Origin: an uncultured Ruminococcus sp.
Lineage (GTDB): Bacteria; Bacillota; Clostridia; Oscillospirales; Ruminococcaceae
DNA: 64,000 nucleotides
Assembly: GCA_944388405.1 (NCBI GenBank)
Contig: CALXIQ010000006.1
Span: 1 to 64,000, forward strand
Direction: 5' to 3'
The position numbers were made by a program, and so were the translations under genes. Below are positions 18,047 through 27,354 of the stretch, piece after piece. The first letter of the stretch is position 1; each line of letters starts with the position of its first letter. The notes below the pieces were generated by a model. The model was not told where the DNA came from and searched no databases. It was given only the letters and a program-made list of their open reading frames with translations.

Positions 18047-19573
18047 TTAAGCTTCCGGCTTTTTAAAGCCTAAGGTTATCTCGTACTCCGAGTCAAGGGA
18101 GTTCTGCTTTTCGGCTTCCTTGACATATTTATTTACCAGAGCGGTGGACTTTTCAACCGCCTGAAGGGTTCCCGCTCCCGCTACGCAGCCGCCGGGACAG
18201 CCCATTCCCTCCAGCAGATAGCCGTCGTACTTGCCGGCTCTCGCCAGCTGAAGAAGCTTTCTGCACTCTCTCAGTCCCTGAGCCGAAGCCACTTTGATTT
18301 CACGCTCGGGGTCGAGCCGCTTGATGACGTCTGCCACCGCTTTCGCAACACCGCCGCTTACCGCATAACCTCTGCCGTCGCCTGTTCCCTTGTTGAGGGG
18401 CACGGCTTCCTCGTCGGTGATGTCCTCAAACTTAACGTCCTTAGCCTGGAACATACCCATAAGCTCCTCAAAGGTAAGCACAAAGTCAACGTCGGAACGT
18501 ATGGAACGTCTGCTTGCCTCCAGCTTTTTGGCGGCGCAGGGGCCTATAAAGGCAATGCAGGCATCGGGGTTTTCCTTTTTAACCATTCTTGCGGTAAGCA
18601 CCATAGGCGTCATAGCCATTGAAATGTAAGGCGCAAGGTCGGGGAAAAGCTTTTTAGCCATAACCGACCAGGACGGACAGCATGAGGTAGCCATAAAAGG
18701 CTGATGCTCCGGCACTTCACGCATAAAGTCCTTGGCTTCCTCCACCGAGCACAGGTCTGCGCCGATTGCAACCTCCACCACGCTGTCAAAGCCAAGCTTT
18801 CTCATGGCGGCGGTAAGCTTTTCGGGGGAAGCCTTGGGTCCGAACTGTCCCACAAATGCGGGAGCAACCAGGGCGATAACCTTCTTGCCTGATTTTATTG
18901 CGTGAATAAGCTGGAAAATCTGACCCTTGTCAACAATCGCTCCGAAAGGGCAGTTTACAAGGCACATTCCGCAGGAAACGCACTTGTCGTAATCAATTTT
19001 CGCCTTTCCGAACTCGTCGGAACCGATGGCGTCCATTCCGCAGGCTCTGGCGCAAGGACGCTCCATTTTATTTATGGCGTTGTAGGGACAAACGCTCTGA
19101 CATCTTCCGCACTTTATGCACTTTGACTGGTCGATAACCGACTTGCCCTTTACAATTTGGATAGCGCCCTTGGGGCAAACCTCCTTGCAGGGGTGAGCAA
19201 GACAGCCCTGACAGCAGTCGGTAACATGATAATGGGTTTCGGGGCAGGCGTTGCAGGCAAAGTTTATAATGTTTATCAGCGGCGGGTCGTAATATTTTTC
19301 CGCAATCGCCGATTCCTCTATTCCGTCGGCAACCGATTCGTGCTGGTCGATTGGTCTTAAGGGCAGGCCTATTGCAAGACGCAGTCTTTCCTCAACGATA
19401 GCTCTTTCAAGAAAGATAGAATCACGGTAAACCGCAACCTTTCCCGGCACGATTTTATATGGCAGAGTGTCTATTCTGCTGTAATCGCCGCCCTCGTAGG
19501 CAAGCCTTGCTACTTCGGTAAAAACCTTTCTTCTGATATCCGTAACGGAAGAATATATACCTCTCATTTTCAT
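18047..19573 (-). CDS. [FeFe] hydrogenase, group B-like monomeric enzyme
   Basis: A 508-aa iron hydrogenase that should couple ferredoxin oxidation to H2 formation in the cytoplasm. Its N-terminal part has several cysteine-rich iron-sulfur motifs (CNACPETHYHVTDCCQGCLAHPCKEVCP, CIKCGRCQSVCP, CVSCGMCLVNCP). The H-cluster motifs are TSCCPSW (L1), FIGPCAAKKLEA (L2) and EGMGCPGGCVAGAG (L3). These L2/L3 variants differ from the group A forms (MPC, EFMACPGGC) and fit the group B family. There is no PAS domain, so it is not the sensory HydS type. The ATG at 19573 has GGAAAGGAGA 10 bp ahead; the longer frame starts 9 codons earlier without a site. Confidence 0.88.
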   Translation of the reverse strand: MKMRGIYSSVTDIRRKVFTEVARLAYEGGDYSRIDTLPYKIVPGKVAVYRDSIFLERAIVEERLRLAIGLPLRPIDQHESVADGIEESAIAEKYYDPPLINIINFACNACPETHYHVTDCCQGCLAHPCKEVCPKGAIQIVKGKSVIDQSKCIKCGRCQSVCPYNAINKMERPCARACGMDAIGSDEFGKAKIDYDKCVSCGMCLVNCPFGAIVDKGQIFQLIHAIKSGKKVIALVAPAFVGQFGPKASPEKLTAAMRKLGFDSVVEVAIGADLCSVEEAKDFMREVPEHQPFMATSCCPSWSVMAKKLFPDLAPYISMAMTPMVLTARMVKKENPDACIAFIGPCAAKKLEASRRSIRSDVDFVLTFEELMGMFQAKDVKFEDITDEEAVPLNKGTGDGRGYAVSGGVAKAVADVIKRLDPEREIKVASAQGLRECRKLLQLARAGKYDGYLLEGMGCPGGCVAGAGTLQAVEKSTALVNKYVKEAEKQNSLDSEYEITLGFKKPEA

Positions 19574-19634
19574 TAAGAGTATTTCTCCTTTCCTTCTCAA
19601 TTAAACTGTGATTTTAACACATCCTCATGTTTTA

Positions 19635-19663
19635 ATTGTACCTTTTTGTTAAACTTTTGTCAA
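19635..19663 (-). promoter_or_regulatory. hydrogenase promoter with Rex-like site
   Basis: Minus strand TTGACA, 17 bp, TACAAT. The 18-bp string TTGTTAAACTTTTGTCAA (19646-19663) overlaps it and resembles the Rex consensus (TTGTTAA, 4 nt, TTAACAA) with 2 mismatches in one arm. Redox control by NADH/NAD+ is inferred only. Confidence 0.5.
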
Positions 19664-19790
19664 GGCTTATATACGTTTTTTCATAGGGTATTCTCATTTA
19701 ATTTACAGGAAAACTACCTTCCTTTATCTGAGAAATTAAAATCCTGACAATTGGCGTCGGCTTTGGGTGAAAACGGCGAAAAGCCCGCAA

Positions 19791-19819
19791 TTGACAAACC
19801 CTTGGCTCCGTGTTATAAT
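19791..19819 (+). promoter_or_regulatory. pth-mfd promoter
   Basis: TTGACA, 17 bp, TATAAT: full consensus. The rest of 19601-19900 holds only the divergent hydrogenase promoter and a small leader stem (ccccg/cgggg near 19850-19872). Confidence 0.85.
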
Positions 19820-19900
19820 AAAATTCGAAAGCGAATAAAACCGCATACCCCCGCCCGGTAAAAGGACGGGGTTATTGGCGTTTGACAGGAGAATCAGGTT

Positions 19901-20527
19901 ATGAGCATATGGGACGTTTTTGACAGACTTTCAGCCGGCAGAAATCAGGGAATCGCAAAGCCGGAATTTATAATCGCAGGCCTTGGAAATCCCGGAATAA
20001 AATACGAAAACACCCGCCACAACGCAGGCTTTATGGCGGTGAGCGCAATGGAGGAAAAATACGGCTTCAAGACTGACACCTACAAATACAAAGCAAAAAC
20101 TGCAGTGTGCCAGATCGGCGGCAAAAGCTGTCTTATCATGAAGCCGGAAACGTTTATGAATCTCAGCGGCGAGGCGGTTTCTCAGGCTATGAACTTTTAC
20201 AAGATACCACTTGAAAACCTGCTGGTGATATTTGACGACATCTCCCTTGAGCCGGGGCACATGAGAATACGCCGCAAAGGCTCGGCAGGTGGACACAACG
20301 GCATAAAAAGCATTATCGAATGCTGCGGCGGCGAGGATTTCCCTCGCATAAAAATCGGCGTAGGCAAAAAGCCCCGTCCCGATTACGACCTTGCCGACTG
20401 GGTTTTAGGTAAGTTTTCCGACGACGACCGCAGGAAAATTGATGAGGTATGCAAAAACGCCTGCTCCGCCGCCGAGATGATTGTAAAAGGCGAAATCTCA
20501 CAGGCTATGAATTTATACAACAGATAA
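19901..20527 (+). CDS. pth: peptidyl-tRNA hydrolase
   Basis: A 208-aa cytosolic esterase that releases peptides from drop-off peptidyl-tRNA. It is of bacterial Pth type: FIIAGLGNPGIKYENTRHNAGF (catalytic His in RHNAG), KPETFMNLSGEAV, IFDDISLEPGHMRIRRKGSAGGHNGIKSI and KIGVGKKP. The first 20 residues are slightly longer than in E. coli. It is followed 19 bp later by mfd, a gene order (pth-mfd) common in Firmicutes. Confidence 0.95.
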   Translation: MSIWDVFDRLSAGRNQGIAKPEFIIAGLGNPGIKYENTRHNAGFMAVSAMEEKYGFKTDTYKYKAKTAVCQIGGKSCLIMKPETFMNLSGEAVSQAMNFYKIPLENLLVIFDDISLEPGHMRIRRKGSAGGHNGIKSIIECCGGEDFPRIKIGVGKKPRPDYDLADWVLGKFSDDDRRKIDEVCKNACSAAEMIVKGEISQAMNLYNR

Positions 20528-20546
20528 AACACCGAAAGGATACAGC

Positions 20547-23500
20547 ATGAACATTTTCAATCTGATGTGCGATAATCTCCCGTTCTACGGGGAGATTACA
20601 AAAGCGCTTGACAGAAATTTCACCCCCTGCTCAGTCACGGGAGTTTCAAATATTCACAAATCCCACCTTGCCGCCGCCCTTTCCCGGAGGGGTAAGGTGT
20701 TGGTAATCTGCGACGATGAAGCCGCCTGCACCCGTTTTGTTCAGGACGCAAACGAGCTGTGGGGAGGGGAAATCGCCCGGGTTTTTCCCGCAAAGGATTT
20801 TAACTTCGCCTACATGGAAGGGGTTTCAAGAGAGTACGAGCACAAGCGGATTGAAGCCCTTTCAAAGCTTGAGAGCGGAGAATGTTCCATAATCGCCGCC
20901 TCCGCCGAAGCCGCAATGCAAGGGACAATCCCACCGGAGGCGTTAAGGGAATACTCCTTCCCGCTGAAATCGGGTGCTGAGATAAATCTCACAGAGCTTG
21001 TTTCAAAGCTTGTTTCGGCAGGCTACAGCAAAACAGAGCAGGTTGAGGGTCAGGCTCAGTTTGCCGTAAGAGGTTCGATTATCGACATTTTCCCCGTACA
21101 GGAAAAACAGCCCGTCAGATTGGAACTGTGGGGAGATGAGATTGATGTGCTTTCATATTTTGATACCGAAAGCCAGCGGAGAACCGACCCCATAGATGAA
21201 ATCACCATCTTCCCTGCCCTTGAAATAATCTTCCCTGACAGCGAAGAATTTGTCGGAAAACTTGAGAAGCTTTCTTCCTCGGCGAGGGGCAAAAACACCG
21301 AAAAGATAAGAACCCACATTTCAAGGGATGCCCAGCTTGTAAAAAGCGGAATAACCCTGACTAACCTTGACAAGTACTACACTCTTGCCTACGAAACCAC
21401 CGCCACGGTGTTTGACTACTTCAAAGGCGGCATATGTATGGTCAGCGAGTATGCAAACTGCGCCGATAAGGCAAAGTCCGCTCTTATCAGGCTTCAGGAG
21501 GATTTAAAGCCCCTGTATGAGGAGGGTATTCTCTTTAAGCGGCTGGAAGGCTTTTTTATCGACTTTGCTCAGGTTCAGTCAAAGATTCAATCCCTGCCCT
21601 GCATTTTCGCCGACACCTTTATGCGGTCAAACAACGATGTAAGATTCAAGAAGCTTATCAACACCGACTGCCGTCAGACAGGCGTGTGGGGAGGAAACAT
21701 CTCAAACCTTGCGGAGGAGCTTAAAAGCTTCTGCGAGCAGGATTACTGCACTGTGGTTATGGCAGGCAGTGAAAAAACCCTTCCTATAATCGTGGGGGAT
21801 CTGAGAGAACAGGGTATTCCCGCTGAAATCCTCACCGAAAACAGCGAGATTGTACCAAAAACCGTTTATCTGCGGACGGGAAGTCTTTCGGGGGGCTTTG
21901 ACTATCCCGACATAAAGTGCGCCGCCATCACTCAGATGAAGGCGATGACCGCCAAGCGGAAGAAATCAAAGCACAAAAAAGGTGAGGAAATAAAAAGCCT
22001 TTCGGACATTGCTCCCGGCGACCTGGTTGTGCACTCCATGTACGGCATAGGAAGATTTGCCGGAATACGCAGTCTTGAAACCAACGGCGTCACAAAGGAC
22101 TACATTACAATAAAATACGCCGGCACAGATGTGCTTTACGTTCCCGTCACCCAGCTTGATCTGGTGTCAAGATATATCGGGCCTCGTGACGACAGCGGGG
22201 TAAAACTCAACAAGCTTAATTCCTCCGAGTGGAAAAAGACCCGCTCACGGGTAAAATCGGCGGTAAAGGATATGGCGGAGGAGCTTACCAGACTTTATGC
22301 CCAGCGTCAGATGGCTAAGGGCTTTGCTTTCTCCCCGGACAACGACTGGCAGCGGGATTTTGAGGAGAGATTTGACTATCAGGAAACCGACGACCAGCTA
22401 AAAAGCATTCAGGAAATAAAAGAGGATATGCAAAAGCCCGTCCCTATGGACAGACTGCTGTGCGGCGACGTAGGCTTTGGAAAAACCGAGGTTGCCCTGA
22501 GAGCGGCGTTCAAATGTATGCTTGATTCAAAGCAGGCTGCGATTTTAGTTCCCACCACCGTGCTGGCATGGCAGCATTATCAGACGGCGGTCAAGCGGTT
22601 TGAGCATTTCCCCATTAAAGTGGAGCTTTTGTCACGCTTCCGCACTCCCAAGCAACAGCAGCAGATAATCAGGGAGCTTAAACGAGGCACAATAGACCTT
22701 ATTATCGGCACTCACCGTCTGGTGCAGAAGGATGTTGAGTTTAAAGACCTGGGGCTTGCCATCATCGACGAGGAACAGCGTTTCGGCGTCGCTCACAAGG
22801 AAAAATTCAAGGAAACCTTCAAAGGCGTGGACGTTCTTACCCTTTCGGCTACCCCAATCCCCCGCACTCTTAACATGGCTTTAAGCGGAATAAGGGATAT
22901 GTCGGTAATCGAAGAACCGCCCCAGGATAGGCAGCCGATACAGACCTATGTTATCGAGCACAACGACGGCGTTATCGTTCAGGCAATCCAGAAGGAGCTT
23001 AGGCGAGGAGGTCAGGTTTATTACATTCACAACCGGATAGATTCAATTCAGCGCACCGTTTCAAAGCTTCAGCAGCTTCTCCCTGACGCACGCATAGGCT
23101 GCGCTCACGGACAGATTGGCGAATCGGAGCTTTCGGAAATCTGGCGGCAGCTTATTGACAGGGAAATAGATGTTCTTGTGTGCACAACCCTTATAGAAAC
23201 GGGCGTGGATGTTCCCAATGTAAACACCCTTATCATCGAGGACGCCGACAGGCTGGGACTTTCCCAGCTTTATCAGCTGAGGGGACGGGTAGGACGCTCA
23301 AGCCGCAGAGCGTTCGCTTATTTTACCTTCCGCCGTGGAAAGGTGCTTACCGAAGTGGCAGAAAAGCGGCTTAACGCCATAAAGGAGTTTACTCAGTTCG
23401 GCTCCGGCTTTCACATTGCCCTCAGAGATCTTGAGATAAGAGGCGCAGGCTCCGTTCTCAGCGGCAGACAGCACGGACATATGGAAGCGGTTGGGTATGA

Positions 23501-24002
23501 CATGTACCTCCGCCTGCTTAACGAAGCAATTGCGGAGCAGAAGGGGGAAGCCCTCCCCCGCTCGCCGGAGGATTGTCTGGTGGACATTTCGGTGGATGCA
23601 TTTATCCCGGAAAAATACATCGAAAGCCTGCCTTTGCGAATAGACGCCTACCGCAAGATAGCGTCAATTGTAACGGAGGAGGACAGCCGTGACGTTATCG
23701 ACGAGCTTATAGACAGGTTCGGCGACCCGCCCAAATCGGTGCTGGGACTTGTGAACATCGCCCTTATCAGAAACACCGCCTCACGGCTTAAAGTGACGGA
23801 AATTTCCCAGAGGGGCGACAATGTGCTGTTTTTCATTCAACACCCCGAAGTGCCCCAGATTCAGGCTTTATCAGGCTTTTACAAAAACCGCATAAGGTTT
23901 GTGGACGGGGGAAAGCCATACTTCTCGGTGAAGCTTGACAAAAAACAAAAACCCCCCGCCCTTATGACGGAGGTTATAGGAATAATGGACAAAGCGCAGT
24001 AA
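20547..24002 (+). CDS. mfd: transcription-repair coupling factor
   Basis: An 1151-aa DNA translocase that removes stalled RNA polymerase and recruits UvrA. Domains in order: UvrB-like N-terminal part (RGSIIDIFPVQEKQPVRLELWGDEID), CarD-like RNA-polymerase interaction domain (APGDLVVHSMYGIGRFAGI), superfamily 2 helicase with Walker A GDVGFGKTEVA, DEEQRFGV in motif II and SATPIPRTLNMALSG. The C-terminal half has the second RecA lobe (LIETGVDVPNVNTLII, QLRGRVGRSSRRA) and the TRCF domain. Full length. AAAGGA lies before the ATG. Confidence 0.96.
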   Translation: MNIFNLMCDNLPFYGEITKALDRNFTPCSVTGVSNIHKSHLAAALSRRGKVLVICDDEAACTRFVQDANELWGGEIARVFPAKDFNFAYMEGVSREYEHKRIEALSKLESGECSIIAASAEAAMQGTIPPEALREYSFPLKSGAEINLTELVSKLVSAGYSKTEQVEGQAQFAVRGSIIDIFPVQEKQPVRLELWGDEIDVLSYFDTESQRRTDPIDEITIFPALEIIFPDSEEFVGKLEKLSSSARGKNTEKIRTHISRDAQLVKSGITLTNLDKYYTLAYETTATVFDYFKGGICMVSEYANCADKAKSALIRLQEDLKPLYEEGILFKRLEGFFIDFAQVQSKIQSLPCIFADTFMRSNNDVRFKKLINTDCRQTGVWGGNISNLAEELKSFCEQDYCTVVMAGSEKTLPIIVGDLREQGIPAEILTENSEIVPKTVYLRTGSLSGGFDYPDIKCAAITQMKAMTAKRKKSKHKKGEEIKSLSDIAPGDLVVHSMYGIGRFAGIRSLETNGVTKDYITIKYAGTDVLYVPVTQLDLVSRYIGPRDDSGVKLNKLNSSEWKKTRSRVKSAVKDMAEELTRLYAQRQMAKGFAFSPDNDWQRDFEERFDYQETDDQLKSIQEIKEDMQKPVPMDRLLCGDVGFGKTEVALRAAFKCMLDSKQAAILVPTTVLAWQHYQTAVKRFEHFPIKVELLSRFRTPKQQQQIIRELKRGTIDLIIGTHRLVQKDVEFKDLGLAIIDEEQRFGVAHKEKFKETFKGVDVLTLSATPIPRTLNMALSGIRDMSVIEEPPQDRQPIQTYVIEHNDGVIVQAIQKELRRGGQVYYIHNRIDSIQRTVSKLQQLLPDARIGCAHGQIGESELSEIWRQLIDREIDVLVCTTLIETGVDVPNVNTLIIEDADRLGLSQLYQLRGRVGRSSRRAFAYFTFRRGKVLTEVAEKRLNAIKEFTQFGSGFHIALRDLEIRGAGSVLSGRQHGHMEAVGYDMYLRLLNEAIAEQKGEALPRSPEDCLVDISVDAFIPEKYIESLPLRIDAYRKIASIVTEEDSRDVIDELIDRFGDPPKSVLGLVNIALIRNTASRLKVTEISQRGDNVLFFIQHPEVPQIQALSGFYKNRIRFVDGGKPYFSVKLDKKQKPPALMTEVIGIMDKAQ

Positions 24003-24017
24003 AACACAAAAAATCAA

Positions 24018-24050
24018 GGCGGTACGGATTTGCTCCGTGCCGCCCTTTTT
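24018..24050 (+). terminator. terminator after mfd
   Basis: ggcggtacgga pairs with tccgtgccgcc, followed by cttttt. It lies between the convergent mfd and suf operons. Confidence 0.8.
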
Positions 24051-24062
24051 GTGTAATAAATG

Positions 24063-24983
24063 CTATCCTCTCAGGAAGCCTTCGATTATTTTTTCCTCCG
24101 CCTGCTGTTCGGTAAGACCCAAGGTTTGCAGCTTTACAATCTGCTCTCCTGCGATTTTTCCGATGGCGGCTTCGTGAATAAGAGATGCGTCCAGATTTCC
24201 CGCAAAAAGCTCGGGAGCGGCGTTTACTCTGCCGTTGTCCGCCAGAATTGCGTCACATTCCGAATGTCCCGTGCAGCGGCAGTTTCCGCTTATCTTTGAG
24301 TGATACTCCTGATAGGAATTTCCCCTTGCCACCGAACGTGAAACGATGTCAACTCCCGAATCGTCCCCCTCAAGCACAACGTCAAAGTCGGTGGAGGCAG
24401 TTTCGGTTCCGTCGGTAAGCAGCCTCTCCTTAACTACCAGCTTTGCTCCTTTTCCCAGCTTGGCAGAGGTTTTTCTTATGGAGCTGTCAACTCCGCTTAT
24501 CTGTATTGTGTCCATTTCAAGGTAGGAATCCTCGTCCATAATAACGTCGGTAACAGGGTCAATTCTTTTCATTCCCGTACCGCTTCCCGTGCCGATGTGC
24601 TTTTCCTTGTACAGCACCCTTGCGCCCTTTCCCAGAATAAACCTGTGTATTCCGTTGTGACGGGCGTCGTGACCGTCGTCGGTGTGAACTCCGCAGCCTG
24701 CAACTATTATAACATCCGCACCCTCGCCTACATAGAAATCGTTGTAAACAAGGTCGTCAATGTCGCCGTGAGTAACGCAGGCGGGAATGTACACCGTTTC
24801 ACCCATAGTTCCCGGCTTGATGTGTATTACCAGTCCCGGAGCATCGGTTTTTGAATCAATCTGTATATTTGCGGAGGACTGTCTGCCGGCGCAGGCTCCG
24901 TTTTCACGGATGTTGTATGCGCCCTGAAACTTTCCGCTCCAGTCGGAAACAATCCCCAGCAGCTCCTCTGTGGTCTTATCCAT
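24063..24983 (-). CDS. SufB/SufD-family scaffold (SmsB-like)
   Basis: A 306-aa Fe-S cluster assembly protein, much shorter than SufB (about 470). It keeps the SufBD beta-helix core with GDIDDLVYNDFYVGEGADVIIVAGCGVHTDDGHDARHNGIHRF and GHSECDAILADNGRVNAAPELFAGNLDASLIHEAAIGKI; the final His/Glu segment is the SufC-interacting part of the family. Paired only with SufC and with no SufD, SufS or SufU nearby, it matches the minimal two-gene SMS system reported in anaerobic Clostridia and archaea. Its ATG directly follows the sufC stop (TAAATG). Confidence 0.85.
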   Translation of the reverse strand: MDKTTEELLGIVSDWSGKFQGAYNIRENGACAGRQSSANIQIDSKTDAPGLVIHIKPGTMGETVYIPACVTHGDIDDLVYNDFYVGEGADVIIVAGCGVHTDDGHDARHNGIHRFILGKGARVLYKEKHIGTGSGTGMKRIDPVTDVIMDEDSYLEMDTIQISGVDSSIRKTSAKLGKGAKLVVKERLLTDGTETASTDFDVVLEGDDSGVDIVSRSVARGNSYQEYHSKISGNCRCTGHSECDAILADNGRVNAAPELFAGNLDASLIHEAAIGKIAGEQIVKLQTLGLTEQQAEEKIIEGFLRG

Positions 24984-25718
24984 TTATATACCCTCCTCTG
25001 TGTCTTTTCCCAGGGGACAGCGAACCGCCTTTTCTTCCGAAAACAGCGTGGGAAGAATTTCGCTTTTTTCCCCTAACGTTCTTACATGGCCGTCGGCAAT
25101 AACCGCAATGTAATCGGAAATTTCAAGAATACGCTCCTGATGTGAAATAATAAGCAGCGATTTGTGTTCGGTTACCTTAAGCTTTTCAAAAGCGTCAATA
25201 AGGCTTGAAAAGCTCCACAGGTCGATACCTGCTTCCGGCTCATCGAATACCAGCACTTTGGCGTCCTTCTTTGCCAGCACGGAAGCAATTTCGATTCTCT
25301 TAGCCTCGCCGCCGGAAAGGCTTGCGTCCACAACCCTGTCGATATATTCCTGAGCGCACAGACCAACCTTGCCCAGATAGTCGCAAAGCTCCGACTCCTC
25401 AAGAGTTCTCATTGCCGCAAGCTCCAGCAAGTCCCTTACCGTAAGTCCCTTAAAGCGGACGGGCTGCTGAAAGGCGTACCCAATTCCGCTGAGGGAGCGT
25501 TTTGTCATATCCCAGTCGGTAATATCCTCGCCGTCAAGAAAGATTCTTCCCGAATCAGGCTGTTCAAGTCCTGCGATAAGCTTAGCAAGGGACGTTTTTC
25601 CGCCGCCATTGGGACCTGTTATGACCGTAAGCTTACCCGACGGTATTTCAAGGCTGACGTTTTCAAGGATTTTTTCTCCTCCCGGAAGACTCCAGCTTAT
25701 GTTTTTCAATTCAAGCAT
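24984..25718 (-). CDS. sufC: Fe-S assembly ATPase SufC (SmsC-like)
   Basis: A 244-aa ABC ATPase that powers Fe-S cluster assembly on SufB. It contains Walker A GPNGGGKTSLAK, the Q-loop YAFQQPVRFKGL, signature SLSGGEAKRIEIA, Walker B VLVFDEPEAGID and the H-loop ISHQE. The length is normal for SufC. It is the first gene of a two-gene operon with the SufB-like protein. Confidence 0.9.
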   Translation of the reverse strand: MLELKNISWSLPGGEKILENVSLEIPSGKLTVITGPNGGGKTSLAKLIAGLEQPDSGRIFLDGEDITDWDMTKRSLSGIGYAFQQPVRFKGLTVRDLLELAAMRTLEESELCDYLGKVGLCAQEYIDRVVDASLSGGEAKRIEIASVLAKKDAKVLVFDEPEAGIDLWSFSSLIDAFEKLKVTEHKSLLIISHQERILEISDYIAVIADGHVRTLGEKSEILPTLFSEEKAVRCPLGKDTEEGI

Positions 25719-25808
25719 TAATGCTAACCTCCTGCCGATTTATGTCGCTGACATAAACGGATTTTTTATATATTCCCTTTTATTATGTCATATTTTATAC
25801 TATTAATT

Positions 25809-25837
25809 ATTATAACCTCGTCTACCTCCTTTGTCAA
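25809..25837 (-). promoter_or_regulatory. suf operon promoter
   Basis: Minus strand TTGACA, 17 bp, TATAAT: full consensus. The leader is about 85 nt. No IscR-like site was recognised. Confidence 0.8.
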
Positions 25838-26005
25838 TAGATAAAGTATACAAAATAAGTGTATTTTTAATGAAGTAAAAAATTCATTGGTTTTGCATGG
25901 CTTTTCAATATTAGTATATGGCTTTTATAAGAAAATATGAAACTCGAAAGCTTGTGCTGATTAATATCTCAACATCATGTGAAAAGTCAATTGTAAAAAA
26001 AATAT

Positions 26006-26023
26006 GAATATTGAAAAGTATTC
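26006..26023. promoter_or_regulatory. inverted repeat upstream of the GH130 gene
   Basis: gaata, 8 nt, tattc lies 44 bp upstream of the -35 box. It could be an activator or repressor site. The rest of 25838-26066 is AT-rich with nothing else recognisable. A 12/14 match to the CcpA cre consensus at 26038-26051 is noted but weak. Confidence 0.3.
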
Positions 26024-26066
26024 GTTTACATTAGCATCTTAATCGTTTTCAAAAGAATTTCGGGAC

Positions 26067-26095
26067 TTGCAAAAAAACAAAAAATGTGTTTTAAT
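26067..26095 (+). promoter_or_regulatory. promoter of the GH130 gene
   Basis: TTGCAA, 17 bp, TTTAAT. The 120-nt leader begins with gagcggtcggtcgac. Confidence 0.55.
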
Positions 26096-26220
26096 ATATA
26101 GAGCGGTCGGTCGACTATGCGTTTACCGATGAAAGATATTTCTTAAAGAAACCTAAAAATGTTCTTGAGTAATTTCTTGAAAATGAAAAATTATATTTTT
26201 ATGAAAGGCGGAATTTAATC

Positions 26221-27219
26221 ATGAACGTAAAAATCATTAACGGTCAGTCAATTCCTAACATGCCATGGCAGGACAAACCCGCAAACTGCAACGATGTTAT
26301 CTGGAGATATTCGGAGAACCCTGTGATTCCCAGAAATCTTATCAAGTGCTCCAACTCCATTTTCAACAGCGCAGTAGTTACCTTCGAGGGTAAGTTTGCA
26401 GGCGTTTTCCGTTGCGACGACAAGGAAAGAAATATGGAGCTGCATGCTGGTTTCTCCGATGACGGTATCAACTGGAAGATAAACGAAGAAAGAATCGTTT
26501 TTGAGCAGGCTGACAAGTCTACCGAAGAAGTTAACCAGTGGGGCTACGGCTATGATCCAAGAGTTTGCTGGATCGAGGATAGATATTGGGTAACCTGGTG
26601 CAACGCTTACGGATGGAAGCCTACCATCGGCGTTGGCTATACATATGATTTCAAGACCTTCTATCAGTGCGAGAACGCATTCCTTCCTTTCAACAGAAAC
26701 GGCGTGCTTTTCCCAAGAAAGATCAACGGCAAGTATGTAATGTTCTCCCGTCCTTCCGACTCCGGTCACACACCTTTCGGCGATATGTACATTTCTCAGT
26801 CGCCTGATATGAAGTACTGGGGCGAGCATCGTCACGTTATGGGACCTCTCAAGAGCTGGGAGTCCAAGAAGATCGGTGCAGGTCCTATTCCAATAGAGAC
26901 CTCTGAAGGCTGGCTTGTATTCTATCACGGCGTACTTGAAAGCTGCAACGGCTTTGTTTACAGCTTCTCCGCTTGTATTCTTGACATTGACGAGCCTTGG
27001 AAGGTTAAGTATCGTTGCGCTGAGTATCTTATCAGCCCGCAGGAGATCTATGAGTGCGTAGGCGACGTTCCCAACGTAACATTCCCATGTGCTACTCTCT
27101 GCGATCAGGATACCGGCAGAATCGCAATTTACTACGGCTGTGCTGACACTGTTGTAGGTCTTGCATTCACAACGGTTGACGACGTTGTTGATTACGTTAA
27201 ATCTCATTCTTCAGTTTGA
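26221..27219 (+). CDS. GH130 beta-1,4-mannooligosaccharide phosphorylase
   Basis: A 332-aa five-bladed beta-propeller phosphorylase of family GH130. It phosphorolyses beta-mannosidic bonds to give mannose 1-phosphate in the cytoplasm. Family features include [55 protein letters not shown] (catalytic-type Asp in YDPR), [33 protein letters not shown] and YYGCADT near the end. The size fits the mannooligosaccharide phosphorylase RaMP2 (about 330 aa) better than the Man-Glc phosphorylase RaMP1 (about 390 aa). It is monocistronic with a very strong terminator and a codon choice (ATC, TTC, GGC, CGT) suggesting high expression. Confidence 0.88.
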   Translation: MNVKIINGQSIPNMPWQDKPANCNDVIWRYSENPVIPRNLIKCSNSIFNSAVVTFEGKFAGVFRCDDKERNMELHAGFSDDGINWKINEERIVFEQADKSTEEVNQWGYGYDPRVCWIEDRYWVTWCNAYGWKPTIGVGYTYDFKTFYQCENAFLPFNRNGVLFPRKINGKYVMFSRPSDSGHTPFGDMYISQSPDMKYWGEHRHVMGPLKSWESKKIGAGPIPIETSEGWLVFYHGVLESCNGFVYSFSACILDIDEPWKVKYRCAEYLISPQEIYECVGDVPNVTFPCATLCDQDTGRIAIYYGCADTVVGLAFTTVDDVVDYVKSHSSV

Positions 27220-27234
27220 TTTATCCGCTGAATA

Positions 27235-27273
27235 AAAAAATCCCGATGCGTACAATCCGCATCGGGATTTTTT
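27235..27273 (+). terminator. terminator of the GH130 gene
   Basis: aaaaaatcccgatgcg and cgcatcgggatttttt form a perfect stem around a 7-nt loop. Confidence 0.9.
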
Positions 27274-27282
27274 GTTGTCTTA

Positions 27283-27320
27283 AATAAAAAGCGGCGGACA
27301 AATAAGCTTTGTCCGCCGTC
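27283..27320 (-). terminator. rny terminator
   Basis: On the minus strand, GGCGGACAAA pairs with TTTGTCCGCC around GCTTA, followed by GCTTTTTATTT. Confidence 0.85.
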
Positions 27321-27354
27321 ATAAGGCAGTGTGTATACAATCTGTTTTATCAGA

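Noticed and set aside
26038..26051. CcpA cre-like sequence before the GH130 gene
   Set aside because: 12 of 14 positions match, but the leading TG is missing; too degenerate to call from sequence alone.
26248..27207. 319-codon ORF antisense to the GH130 gene
   Set aside because: An out-of-frame shadow of a highly biased gene; no homology features, no ribosome site.
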